Made by a program: the position numbers and the translations under genes. From positions 27,128 to 91,127 of the forward strand of contig JAEETX010000002.1 in the NCBI GenBank assembly GCA_016286665.1: a stretch of 64,000 bases of DNA. The letters run 5' to 3'. Under the pieces are notes generated by a model. That model was given only the letters and a program-made list of their open reading frames with translations. It searched no databases and was not told the origin of the DNA. Positions 52,401-61,070 of this stretch are shown here, in pieces (positions within the stretch are counted from its first letter, which is position 1; every line of letters starts with the position of its first letter). Origin of the DNA: Oscillospiraceae bacterium (lineage in GTDB: Bacteria > Bacillota > Clostridia > Oscillospirales > Oscillospiraceae).

Positions 52401-54236
52401 TCAGAACTTATTGAGCTCCTCCACCGATTCATCCAGCTTTTCTCTCCGGAACTGGTTCTGATAGAGCTCCCAATAGCGGCCCTTTTTTGCCATAAGCTCC
52501 TTATGACTGCCCTGCTCCAGCACCTTGCCGCCGTCGATGACCAGGATGCGGTCGGCATTGCGCACGGTACTGAGGCGGTGGGCGATGATGAAGCTGGTCC
52601 GGCCCCGCAGCAGCTTGTCCGCGGCGGCCTGGATGCGCTGCTCCGTCTCCGTGTCGATGGAGCTGGTGGCCTCGTCCAGCACGAAGATGGCAGGGTCCGC
52701 CAGGATGGCGCGGGCAAAGGAAATGAGCTGCTTCTGCCCGGTGGACATGTTGCTGCCTCCCTCGCCGGCGTCGGTATCGTAGCCTTTTTCCAGCTTCCGG
52801 ATGAATTCGTCGGCCCCCACCAGCTTCGCCGCTTCCTTCACTTCCTCGTCGGTAGCCTCCAGGCGGCCGTAGCGGATGTTTTCCAGGATACTGCCGGAGA
52901 AAAGATGGGGCGTCTGGAGCACATAGCCCAGATTAGACTGGAGCCAGATCTGGCTCCGCTCCCGGTAGTCGACCCCGTCGATGCGGATGGTCCCCTCCCT
53001 GGGCTCGTAGAAGCGGCAGGCCAGGTTGACGATGGTGGATTTGCCGCCGCCGGTCTCCCCCACCAGGGCGATGTTCTCTCCGGCTTTCACATGGAGGTTG
53101 AAGTCGGTCAGCACCGGCTCCCCCTCCAGATACCAGAAGGACACATGATCGAAATCCACATCGCCCCGGATCTTCTCCCAGTTTTCCTTTTTCGGGTGGA
53201 AGAAATCGCCGTATTTTTCGATGGCTTCCGGGCTGTCCTCGATCTCGCTGACGCTCACCAGCACGTCCGCCACGCGCTCCGCCGCGGCCTGGCAGGACTG
53301 GAAGTCCGAGAAGATGCCGGCAAAATTGCGGATAGGCTCGAACATCATGTTGCCGATGTTCAGGAAGAAATTCAGGGTGCCGATGGTGAGGACGCCGTGC
53401 TGCACGTCGTGGCCGCCGGCGATGAGGACAAAGCCGGAGACCAGGCTGATGACCAGGCTGGCCAGGGGCATATAGATGGCGGAGATGGTGGCCGAGCGCA
53501 TGGACGCCCGGTACATATCCCGCGTCTGGATGTTGAATTCCTCGTTGTTCAGGCTTTCCCGGTTCAGGGTCTTGCTGGTCTGCGCCCCCATGATCCCCTC
53601 GTTGACGCTGGAGGTGATCATGCTGTTGAGCTTTCTGGTCTTTCGCTGGTAGCTGAGGATCTTTTTCTGGAACCAGACGGAAAGGACGGCCACCACCGGC
53701 ACGGCGACAATGGTGATGAGGGCCAGCTTCATGTTCACCAGGAACATGGCAAGGAGGCTCGCCACCACCGCCATGATGCCCCAGCCCAGATCGATGCAGG
53801 TCCAGGAGATCATTTCCGTGATGCGGCCGATATCCCCCGTGAGGCGGGAGATCAGGTGGCCGGTGCTGGTCTTGTCGAAATAGCTGAAGCTCATGCCCTG
53901 GAGCCGGGTATAGGCGGCCTCCCGCACGTCGGCGGTGAGGTTGGCTTCCAGATGACCGGCGGCCCGGCAGTAGATCATGGTCAGGACCGCCATGAGGACC
54001 TGCAGGCCCAGGGCGGCGAAAGCGAACAGGCCCAGATGCTCCCGGCTGCCGGGGATCATGAAGCCGTCGATGGCCCAGCGGGACATGAAGGACATGGCCG
54101 TGTCGATGATGCCGGCCACCATGCCGCCGCCCAGGATGATCACAAAGGATTTCCGCCGGTTGGCGGCAAAGGAGAGGATGGTGCGCCAGGTTTTGGGGTT
54201 GATCTTCTTGCCTTCGTAATCGGTATCTTCGTTCAC
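52401..54236 (-). CDS. ABC exporter half-transporter, second subunit (BmrD/YheH-like)
   Basis: 611-residue ABC transporter with six transmembrane helices and a nucleotide-binding domain. Walker A is GETGGGKST, Walker B ends VLDEATSSID with the catalytic Glu intact, and the signature is altered to STGQ (NMSTGQKQL) in place of SGGQ. This fits the consensus-Glu partner of a heterodimeric multidrug-type exporter, in which its odd signature faces the degenerate site of the other subunit. GTG start at 54236 overlaps the first subunit's stop. Substrate unknown. Confidence 0.93.
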   Translation of the reverse strand: MNEDTDYEGKKINPKTWRTILSFAANRRKSFVIILGGGMVAGIIDTAMSFMSRWAIDGFMIPGSREHLGLFAFAALGLQVLMAVLTMIYCRAAGHLEANLTADVREAAYTRLQGMSFSYFDKTSTGHLISRLTGDIGRITEMISWTCIDLGWGIMAVVASLLAMFLVNMKLALITIVAVPVVAVLSVWFQKKILSYQRKTRKLNSMITSSVNEGIMGAQTSKTLNRESLNNEEFNIQTRDMYRASMRSATISAIYMPLASLVISLVSGFVLIAGGHDVQHGVLTIGTLNFFLNIGNMMFEPIRNFAGIFSDFQSCQAAAERVADVLVSVSEIEDSPEAIEKYGDFFHPKKENWEKIRGDVDFDHVSFWYLEGEPVLTDFNLHVKAGENIALVGETGGGKSTIVNLACRFYEPREGTIRIDGVDYRERSQIWLQSNLGYVLQTPHLFSGSILENIRYGRLEATDEEVKEAAKLVGADEFIRKLEKGYDTDAGEGGSNMSTGQKQLISFARAILADPAIFVLDEATSSIDTETEQRIQAAADKLLRGRTSFIIAHRLSTVRNADRILVIDGGKVLEQGSHKELMAKKGRYWELYQNQFRREKLDESVEELNKF

Positions 54237-56044
54237 GCGCCCTCACCTCCTTCCACAGCAGCACTCTGGATGTCGAAGGTGCGGCGGTAGATGCTGTCGG
54301 GAATGGCCATCAGCTCCTCGTGGGTGCCCTCCTCCGCCACGCGCCCGCCCTTCAGCACGAAGATGCGGTCCGCTTCCATGAGGGTGGTGACACGGTGGGA
54401 GATGATGATGGTGGTTACCCCCTGCCGCCGGGTGCGCAGAGCCTGCCGGATGGCGGCGTCGGTGCGGGTATCCACGGCGGAAAGGGAATCGTCGAAAATG
54501 AGCATGTCGCTCTCGCCGGTGAGGGCGCGGGCGATGGCGATGCGCTGCTTCTGGCCGCCGGAAAGGGTGACGCCCCGCTCTCCCACGACGGTGTCATACC
54601 CTTCCTCGAATTCCATGATATCGTCGTGGACGCAGGCGTCCTTTGCCGCGGCCTCCGCCAGCGCCCGGTCCGGCTGCTTATCCCGGATGCCGATGTTTTG
54701 GAGGATGCTTCTGGAATAGAGGAAGGGCTCCTGCAGGACGATGCCGATGCGCGTCCGCAGCCAGGATTTGCGGATATTCCGGATATCCGTCCCGCCCACG
54801 GTGATGCTGCCGGAGCCGGCCTCATAGAGCCGCTGCAGCAGCAGCGTGAGAGTGCTCTTGCCGCTGCCGGTGCCGCCCAGGATCGCCACGGTGCTGCCGC
54901 CGGGGATGTGCATATCCAGATGGTCCAGTACCGGCGTCGTGCCATAGGCGAAGGACACGTCCCGGAAGTCCACGTCGCCCCGGAGAACGGGGGTCTCCCC
55001 CTCCTCCAGGTCTTCTTCCTCCTCCGCCCGGAGGACCTCCTCCAGACGGCCGACGGCCACCATGGTGCGGCTCAGCTGGCTCAGCACCCGGCCAAAGCCG
55101 CGGATGGGCCAGAAGAAGGTGTAGACATAGCTGAGAAAGACGGTAAACTGGCCGATGGTCAGGTTCCCTTTCAGGGACAGGAGGATGCCCGCCACCAGCA
55201 CCGCCGCGAACTCGACGCCGCAGAGAAGGTCCAGCGTCGCCCACAGGGAAGCAAAGGAGTTATTCACCTTCAGGAGCATCTGCCGGTTTTCGTCGTTGGC
55301 CTTCCGGAATTTATCCAGCTCAAAGCGGGAGCGGCCGAAGGCCCGCACGACGCGGATGCCGGTCACATTTTCCTGCATGACGGTGAACAGTCTGCCCTCC
55401 GCCTCCTCCTGCGATTCCAGCAGCTTGTGGATGCGCAGGTGGAACAGGACGCTGACGGCGGCCACGGGGATCACCATGCCGATGGTGATGAAGGCCAGGG
55501 TGTTGTTGATGGTGAACATGACGGCGGCGCCCACCAGGACCATGAGGATCGTCCGCACGAATTCCAGCAGGACGCCGGAATTGAAGCGGCGGACCGTGTC
55601 CACATCGGTGGTGGCCCGCTGGATGATGTCGCCGGTCTGGCTGGCGGCATGCCAGCGGTAGGGCAGACGCTGGATATGGGCAAAGAGCCTGTCCCGCAGG
55701 ACCCGTACGCTGCCCTCCCCCGCCCGGGTGTTGAGCCGGGTGCGGGCAAAGCGCACCACGCCGGAAATGGCCGTCATGCCCAGCATGGCGGCGGCCATGA
55801 TCCACAGGTTGCGGCGGATGACCTCCACGCCCCCCACCATGGGCACGAACCAGCGGAAATACCACGCCACGTTCACGGGCTTCGTATCCAGCACGGAGTC
55901 GATGGTGATGGAAAGGACCAGGGGGGAAACAAAGCCGATGACCAGCTCCGCGGCCATCAGCAGGAAGCTCAGGATAATGGGGATGCGGAATCCCCTGGTA
56001 TAGCCCAGGAGCGCGCGAAAGCGCCCCCGAGGATGGGGCTGCAT
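54233..56044 (-). CDS. ABC exporter half-transporter, first subunit (BmrC/YheI-like, degenerate site)
   Basis: 603-residue ABC half-transporter with six transmembrane helices and a nucleotide-binding domain. Walker A GGTGSGKST and signature LSGGQKQR are normal, but Walker B reads LIFDDSLSAVD, with Asp where the catalytic Glu should be. This is the mark of the degenerate subunit of heterodimeric exporters. ATG 56044 is chosen, with GAGGTG seven bases upstream; the frame to TTG 56059 is not used. First gene of a two-gene operon behind a near-consensus promoter. Confidence 0.93.
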   Translation of the reverse strand: MQPHPRGRFRALLGYTRGFRIPIILSFLLMAAELVIGFVSPLVLSITIDSVLDTKPVNVAWYFRWFVPMVGGVEVIRRNLWIMAAAMLGMTAISGVVRFARTRLNTRAGEGSVRVLRDRLFAHIQRLPYRWHAASQTGDIIQRATTDVDTVRRFNSGVLLEFVRTILMVLVGAAVMFTINNTLAFITIGMVIPVAAVSVLFHLRIHKLLESQEEAEGRLFTVMQENVTGIRVVRAFGRSRFELDKFRKANDENRQMLLKVNNSFASLWATLDLLCGVEFAAVLVAGILLSLKGNLTIGQFTVFLSYVYTFFWPIRGFGRVLSQLSRTMVAVGRLEEVLRAEEEEDLEEGETPVLRGDVDFRDVSFAYGTTPVLDHLDMHIPGGSTVAILGGTGSGKSTLTLLLQRLYEAGSGSITVGGTDIRNIRKSWLRTRIGIVLQEPFLYSRSILQNIGIRDKQPDRALAEAAAKDACVHDDIMEFEEGYDTVVGERGVTLSGGQKQRIAIARALTGESDMLIFDDSLSAVDTRTDAAIRQALRTRRQGVTTIIISHRVTTLMEADRIFVLKGGRVAEEGTHEELMAIPDSIYRRTFDIQSAAVEGGEGA

Positions 56045-56131
56045 AGGAACACACCTCAATTCCGGTTCGTCAGGGAGGCCGGGAACCGGTCTTCCCTTTT
56101 CTCAAACGCAAACAAATACGGATTGTACCTG

Positions 56132-56160
56132 ATTATAGTCGATGCTTCCGCATTTTGCAA
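56132..56160 (-). promoter_or_regulatory. Promoter of the heterodimeric ABC exporter operon
   Basis: On the minus strand TTGCAA (56155-56160), 17 bases, then a perfect TATAAT (56132-56137). A leader of about 80 bases follows, with a seven-base stem (56062-56068 and 56083-56089) ending next to the ribosome site. Confidence 0.75.
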
Positions 56161-56173
56161 GAGCGGGACGCAC

Positions 56174-56203
56174 AGAAAGGGGACGGGCTTGAAGCCCGCC
56201 CCC
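56174..56203 (-). terminator. Intrinsic terminator after the first YD-repeat gene
   Basis: Ten-base stem with one G-U pair (GGGGGCGGGC against GCCCGTCCCC on the minus strand, loop of five; 56179-56203), followed by TTTCTGTG. It isolates the YD-repeat genes from the ABC exporter promoter. Confidence 0.7.
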
Positions 56204-56221
56204 GATTCACGCGATCCTCCG

Positions 56222-58087
56222 TCAGCCGGTAACGGTCACGTTGACGTTGATCCGTTCGAACGTCTTTATGCTGTCGCCTTCTTTTTCCTCGCTGATCCAA
56301 ATCCAGACGGAGCAGCTTCCATACCCGACCGCCGTGATGGACAGGTCGATGTAATCATCGGCCCAGTCGCCCCACTCCAGATCAAGCACGTCGTCCGCCG
56401 AAGGCTGATTGTTTATATACACGTAGTCAAACGACGGTCCGGCGATTTCCACGCAGCAGCGCAGCTTCAGGGTTTCCCCTTTCTTCATGCGGAGGCTGGT
56501 GGAGTCCACGGTCAGCTTGTATTTGTCCTTGACGACGGTGACGGTGCAGGCTGCGGCCAGTCCGCTTTCGGTCTCGGCGGTCACCACGGCGGTCCCTGCA
56601 GCAAGCGCAGTAAGATTCCCTTCGCCGTCCACGGTCAGCACGCTTTCATCGCTGCTGGACCAGTCGACGTATTCCTCCGGGGCGTTAGCAGGCAGGAAAA
56701 ACCTTTCGAGGCTATACGCGTCCCCTGCTGCCAGGGTCAGTTCTCCTTCGCTGAGGGCCAGTTCCGTTGCCGCAGGGTATTCCACCACGGTATTGGCGAT
56801 CCTTTTTCCCTCGGACAGGTCATAGGTGTAATCCGTACGGTAGTTGTATTCGCTGCCGGTGCAGGTCTCGCACAGGATATTTCCCTGGTCGTCATAGGTA
56901 TATTCGATCACATATTCCTCGTCGGGGCTGTCGTATTCCTCCTGCAGAAGCCGTCCGAGGGCGTCATAGGTGTAATACGTGGAGAAAAGATCGGCGCCGT
57001 CATAATAGACATAACTCAGCTCCCGGCCTTCTTCATTATAAGTATAGGTGGTATCCGTGTCCCAGTCGGAGCTGTCATTGTGGCAGTTCAGCAAATTGCC
57101 GCGTTCGTCATATGTATAGGTTGTGACGGAGTGGTATTCCTCATAATCGAAGGTTTCCGTCGCCAGCAGTCCGTAAGCATACGTATATTCATAGACGGAC
57201 ACGCCGTAGGGGGAAACGCTTTCGTATCTGATCTTCTGCCCGTCTTCGTCATAGGTATAGATTTCCTCCGCGTCGCCGTTTTCGGTCATATCCGTGCCCC
57301 CGGAAACGGTCGTCTTTTTGACCAGCAGGCCCCACTTGTCGTATTCGCTGGTGGTGGTATGGTAATTCTCCCAGACTTCTCCGTCATATTCCGAGTGATA
57401 CCGGTATGTGTTCTGCGTCTCATAGCCCAGCTCATTGTAGGAGTATTCGTAACTCTCCGTATAGCCGCCGTAATCGTAGAACGCGCTGAGGATGTTGCCG
57501 AATTCGTCATAAGTGGTTACGGAGCGCTCGTTCCTGCCGTTGTTGCCGGTGATGAAGGACTCCTCCGTGCGCCATGGCAAGGGTTCGCAGTACGCGCGGC
57601 TGATGATGATGGCGGTGTTGCTCTCCTTGTCATAGTCCACCTGGAAGCCCAGGGCGTCCCCCAGGTCACGGAGCTTGTAGAAGTTGTTGCCCTCCAGCTT
57701 GTAAGCGCTCAGGTCGCTGCGCTCCACGCCGTTGATGAACAGCTTGTCCGCACCGGGAGCCGCCGAAGCGCTCTTGTCCCCGAAGCTCAGGTCCAGCTCC
57801 GTTCCGTCGGGCGCATATTCTTCTCCCGTGACGATGGATATGCATTTGTTCTCCCCGTCCCAATTCACGGAAAACCGGCTGCCGGTGCCGCTCAGCACCA
57901 TGGCGATATCCCGCAGCTTGAAATAGTTGGAGCCGTCGATGTTGTACTTCTCACACGCAATGCGCTTCCCGTCCGCCCGCAGGTTCTGGGGCGACATGAC
58001 CACCTTTGCCTCAGCCGCGAACGCCCCGGCCGGAAGAACGGACAGCGCCAAAAAAAGGACCAGAAGGATGCTCAGTGCTCGTTTCAT
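56222..58087 (-). CDS. Secreted stalk-domain, YD-repeat and BIG2-domain protein (paralogue 1)
   Basis: 621-residue exported protein with signal peptide (about 1-24, ending AGAFA). Two stalk-type motifs (EKYNIDGSNYFKLRDIAMVL; LEGNNFYKLRDLGDALGFQVDYD, quoted in part) are followed by roughly a dozen RHS/YD-like repeats of the form YTYDExGN. A BIG2 Ig-like domain (VDWSSSDESVLTVDGEGNLTALAAGTAVVTA in part) and a further C-terminal beta domain end it. The cell-surface or secreted role is unknown; such repeats often bind carbohydrate or form adhesive shells. No toxin domain or RHS core (PxxxxDPxG) was found. ATG 58087 is chosen over TTG 58105 because AAAGGA stands nine bases ahead and the signal peptide then starts MKRALS. 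Confidence 0.85.
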   Translation of the reverse strand: MKRALSILLVLFLALSVLPAGAFAAEAKVVMSPQNLRADGKRIACEKYNIDGSNYFKLRDIAMVLSGTGSRFSVNWDGENKCISIVTGEEYAPDGTELDLSFGDKSASAAPGADKLFINGVERSDLSAYKLEGNNFYKLRDLGDALGFQVDYDKESNTAIIISRAYCEPLPWRTEESFITGNNGRNERSVTTYDEFGNILSAFYDYGGYTESYEYSYNELGYETQNTYRYHSEYDGEVWENYHTTTSEYDKWGLLVKKTTVSGGTDMTENGDAEEIYTYDEDGQKIRYESVSPYGVSVYEYTYAYGLLATETFDYEEYHSVTTYTYDERGNLLNCHNDSSDWDTDTTYTYNEEGRELSYVYYDGADLFSTYYTYDALGRLLQEEYDSPDEEYVIEYTYDDQGNILCETCTGSEYNYRTDYTYDLSEGKRIANTVVEYPAATELALSEGELTLAAGDAYSLERFFLPANAPEEYVDWSSSDESVLTVDGEGNLTALAAGTAVVTAETESGLAAACTVTVVKDKYKLTVDSTSLRMKKGETLKLRCCVEIAGPSFDYVYINNQPSADDVLDLEWGDWADDYIDLSITAVGYGSCSVWIWISEEKEGDSIKTFERINVNVTVTG

Positions 58088-58103
58088 GCTCGTCTTTCCT
58101 TTC

Positions 58104-58136
58104 AATAAAAGTCCGAGGCAGCCTTTCGGCTGCCTC
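58104..58136 (-). terminator. Terminator/attenuator between the two YD-repeat genes
   Basis: Perfect nine-base stem GAGGCAGCC-GAAA-GGCTGCCTC (58115-58136) followed by GGACTTTTATTG. The U-tract runs into the ribosome site of the downstream gene, leaving no room for another promoter after it. Confidence 0.85.
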
Positions 58137-58151
58137 AGACATTATGTACGA

Positions 58152-59618
58152 TCAGCCCTCGCCGTTATACTCCATAATGACCAGGCAGCTCATTTTCCGG
58201 GTCTCCCGATCATAGGTATAGGTCTTCGAGTGCTTGAAGCCGCCGCTTTCGTAGACGTCGGTGAGGATGTTGCCGTCCTCGTCGTAGGTGTATTCCTCCA
58301 CGTAATAGTAGTCTTCGCCGCTGGTCTTTTCCATCTTTACCAGCAGACCGCGCTCGTCATAGGTCCATACCTGGAGGCTGTTGCCGTAGACGCCGGTCTC
58401 CTCGCTCTGAACCAGAAGGCCATTCTCGTCGAACACCTGGTCGGTGGCAGTGCTGCCGTAGGGGTCCCGGGCTTCGATATGGATCACGTTGCCCGCTTCG
58501 TCGTAGGTAAAGGCATTGTAGTAGACGCTGCCTCCGAAGGAGCTGGTCTCCTCCTTTATCCTGCCGTTTTCATATACGCATTCGTAAGAGGCAACGATCT
58601 CGCCATCGTCGTCGGTAGTCACGCTTCGGATGGTGTTTCCGTCCGCGTCCAGGGTGAATTCTTCGACGCTCTTGACCTCGTCGTTCTCGGCATAGACTTT
58701 CTTGATTTCCCGGTCATTCTCGTCATAGGTGTAATAATCGGCGCTGCTGCCGGCGTTGTTTACCGTCTCCTTGATCACGAGATTGCCGTGATCGTCATAG
58801 GTGTACGTTGTCTCTGACACGACGTCGCCCACGGCGTGGTAGATTTCCTTTGCGAGGTTCCCCCAGATGTCGTAGGTGTATTCCGTCGTGCTGTGTTCCT
58901 CCCAGCCGTCGTCCCCGAAGCTGTAGACGTTGTCGCGGACCAGCTTCACAGGCCGGCCAAGCTCATCATAGGTGTACGCATGACTCTCCGAGCCGTATTC
59001 TCCCTCGTTGAGGTAACTGAGCTCACGGCCCATCTCGTCATAGACATAGACTGTATGGGAGGTCGCCGCGCCGTTCTCGTTGTAGATCGTCTCCTGGGTC
59101 AGCCAGGGCGTGGGCCAGCTCCAGGCGTAGCTGATGACGATCACGGTGCGGGAGGCGGTGTCATAATCCACCTTGAAGCCCAGGACTTCTTCCAGCTCCT
59201 TGAGCTGGAAGAAGTTGCCGCCGCCGATGTTGTAGACGGAAAGGCCCTCGCACAGCACTCCGTCGACCAGGAAGCTCTGGCTGCTGACGGTGGCCGTGGC
59301 GCTTTTGTCCTCGCCGACGATCAGTTCGCTGCCGTTGGGGGTAATGTAGGGCATGCCGGTGGTGACCACCATCTGTCTGGCTTCCGTGTCATAATCCACG
59401 TTGAACTGGCTGCCGGTTCCGTTCAGCAGGGCGGCCAGGTCCCGCAGCTTGAAGTAGTTATAACCGTCGATGTTGTATTTTTCGCATTCGATGAGCTTCC
59501 CGTCCACCCGCAGCTTCTGGTTGGACAGGACAACCTTCGCATCCGCCGCCAGAGCCCCGGCGGGCAGCAGCGCAGCCGCCAGAAGGACGATCAGAAGGAT
59601 ACTGGCGATTCTTTTCAT
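58152..59618 (-). CDS. Secreted stalk-domain and YD-repeat protein (paralogue 2)
   Basis: 488-residue paralogue of the next gene, with signal peptide (about 1-24, ending AGALA), two stalk motifs (EKYNIDGYNYFKLRDLAALL; GGGNFFQLKELEEVLGFKVDYD, quoted in part) and about twelve YD-like repeats (YVYDEMGREL, YTYDELGRPV, YTYDDHGNLV, FTYDEAGNVI). It lacks the BIG2 and C-terminal domains of paralogue 1 and ends in the last repeat. The shared leader through the stalk region shows recent common origin. It has its own promoter (59665-59693) with a TTTCTCC-complement site AAAGGAAAG. Confidence 0.85.
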   Translation of the reverse strand: MKRIASILLIVLLAAALLPAGALAADAKVVLSNQKLRVDGKLIECEKYNIDGYNYFKLRDLAALLNGTGSQFNVDYDTEARQMVVTTGMPYITPNGSELIVGEDKSATATVSSQSFLVDGVLCEGLSVYNIGGGNFFQLKELEEVLGFKVDYDTASRTVIVISYAWSWPTPWLTQETIYNENGAATSHTVYVYDEMGRELSYLNEGEYGSESHAYTYDELGRPVKLVRDNVYSFGDDGWEEHSTTEYTYDIWGNLAKEIYHAVGDVVSETTYTYDDHGNLVIKETVNNAGSSADYYTYDENDREIKKVYAENDEVKSVEEFTLDADGNTIRSVTTDDDGEIVASYECVYENGRIKEETSSFGGSVYYNAFTYDEAGNVIHIEARDPYGSTATDQVFDENGLLVQSEETGVYGNSLQVWTYDERGLLVKMEKTSGEDYYYVEEYTYDEDGNILTDVYESGGFKHSKTYTYDRETRKMSCLVIMEYNGEG

Positions 59619-59664
59619 GATGTCTTTCCTTTCTGTTGGAGTAATGAAATATCACATATCCTAT

Positions 59665-59693
59665 CTTATACCACGAGCGGCGGTGTTTTGCAA
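59665..59693 (-). promoter_or_regulatory. Promoter of the tandem YD-repeat genes
   Basis: On the minus strand TTGCAA (59688-59693), 17 bases, then TATAAG (59665-59670). The stretch 59619-59697 holds no gene. There is no terminator after the binding-protein gene upstream, so read-through from it is also possible. Confidence 0.65.
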
Positions 59694-59697
59694 CGGT

Positions 59698-60861
59698 TCA
59701 TCCCAGAATCGCCTGATACTGCTCCGGCGTCAGGGTGCAGTGGAAGAACAGCTCGTAGAAGCGATTGACTTCGGTAAAGAGGTCATAGGATACATACGCC
59801 GGATACAGGGTCTTCAGCAGCCAGAGAATGCCAAGATAACGCTGGACGGAGGCCGGGAAGCCCATCCAGTTGTAAGGTCCGTAAGGCGCTTTGGCGTAGT
59901 TCCCGTTTTTCACGGCGCTCAGCTGCTGCCACACCGGGTCCTCCCCCACCGTGTCCCCCACGCTGTCATAGGAAAAGACGATGAATTCCGGGTCCCAGAG
60001 CAGCAGCTGCTCCATATCCGTTTCGTTGCCGGTGCCCTTGCTGCTGGGATCCTCCAGCACCGCGGCGTTGTCCGACACAAGGTCGATGATCTCCGAATGA
60101 TAGGAGCCTTTGGCGATGACGTTCAGGCCCTCGTCCCCCAGGAGATAGAGCATCCGCACCCGGTTTTCACCGACGGCAGCCATGGTATCCTCCGCCAGGG
60201 ACATGATCTCGGCACAGTAGTCTGCCAGGTTCTCCGCCCGGTCTTCCAGGCCCAGGAGCGCGCCCAGCTTCCGGTAGGCCTCCGGCATGGTGGCGGTGGC
60301 GGCGTCGATATGGAGGAAGGGAATGCCCGTCTGCTCCGTCAGGGCGGCCAGGTCCTCACCGATGCTCTTTTTCGGTTCCCCTATATCCAGCACGATCTCC
60401 GGCGCGGCGGCCAGCAGTTCTTCCAGATTCAGCTCCCCCTTGCCGCCGTAGAGCTGGCCCAGAACGGGAAGCCGGAAATACTCCGGCGCAAAATAGGCTT
60501 CCGCCCCTGCGTCCCAGGCGTTGGCGACGGCGATCATCTTCTCCGGCGCGAGGGCAAAGAGCACGATCTGGCTCATGGGCCCGGTAACGGCGACGCGGCT
60601 GATCTCCGCCGGGATGGTCAGGGTCCGCCCCGTGTCGTCGGTGTATTCCACCGTGAGAGCTTCGCCGGGCACTGCGGGGGCTTCCGTAACCTCCGGGGTT
60701 TCCGTGGGCTGCGGTGCGGCAGGCGCTTCCGAAGGCGCGGGCGTTTCCGCGGGTGCGGGCGAAGGGCTGTTTGCAGGCTGCGCCGACGGCTTTCCGCAGG
60801 CGGCCAGAGCGGCAAGCAGGCACAGGGCCAAAAACAGGCTGACGATTCTTCTGAGCTTCAT
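59698..60861 (-). CDS. Iron-complex ABC transporter substrate-binding lipoprotein
   Basis: 387-residue lipoprotein of the FepB/BtuF-type (COG0614) binding proteins for siderophores, haem or cobalamin. The lipobox is LAALAAC with Cys22; a Pro/Ala/Glu-rich linker (about 28-68) leads to the binding fold starting VEYTDDTGRTLTIPAE, with NLEELLAAAPEIVLD and a late GPYNWMGFPASVQRYLGILWL segment typical of iron-complex types. The ligand cannot be told. AGAGGAGA is a good ribosome site. It lies after an inserted repeat element that separates it from its ATPase and permease genes. Confidence 0.92.
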   Translation of the reverse strand: MKLRRIVSLFLALCLLAALAACGKPSAQPANSPSPAPAETPAPSEAPAAPQPTETPEVTEAPAVPGEALTVEYTDDTGRTLTIPAEISRVAVTGPMSQIVLFALAPEKMIAVANAWDAGAEAYFAPEYFRLPVLGQLYGGKGELNLEELLAAAPEIVLDIGEPKKSIGEDLAALTEQTGIPFLHIDAATATMPEAYRKLGALLGLEDRAENLADYCAEIMSLAEDTMAAVGENRVRMLYLLGDEGLNVIAKGSYHSEIIDLVSDNAAVLEDPSSKGTGNETDMEQLLLWDPEFIVFSYDSVGDTVGEDPVWQQLSAVKNGNYAKAPYGPYNWMGFPASVQRYLGILWLLKTLYPAYVSYDLFTEVNRFYELFFHCTLTPEQYQAILG

Positions 60862-60900
60862 GGTATTCTCCTCTTTTCATATTATTACTATTTGAGATAA

Positions 60901-61070
60901 TTAAGGCAACACCGCGTTAGTTCTCGGCACACATCTTGCTTGCATCATGTTCCGTCATATTGCCCGAAAATCTTGGCCGATACAGGAAGTATTACCCGCG
61001 ATTTTCAGACAATCTGACGAAAATTCTGACTGCGCAATCTGCGCACCAGAATTGTGCGGTGTTGCCTTAA
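60901..61070. mobile_element. MITE-like element with 15-bp perfect terminal inverted repeats
   Basis: 170-bp non-coding segment bounded by TTAAGGCAACACCGC (60901-60915) and its exact inverse (61056-61070). Inside are two further complementary pairs: GAAAATC at 60966-60972 with 61000-61006, and AATTCTG at 61022-61028 with 61047-61053, the latter enclosing a GCGC pair. It is richer in A+T than the genes around it and has no credible coding sequence. Because the ends begin and finish with TTAA, the true repeat may be GGCAACACCGC with a TTAA target duplication. No second copy is in the window and no transposase is near. Confidence 0.7.

Noticed and set aside
54320-58108. A 1262-codon plus-strand frame across the ABC exporter and first YD-repeat gene
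   Set aside because: It crosses a terminator and a promoter and covers several opposite-strand genes with clear motifs. The translation is compositionally odd and domain-free.
56222-59618. RHS/contact-dependent toxin system
   Set aside because: YD-like repeats suggested it, but there is no RHS core motif, no variable toxin tip and no immunity gene.
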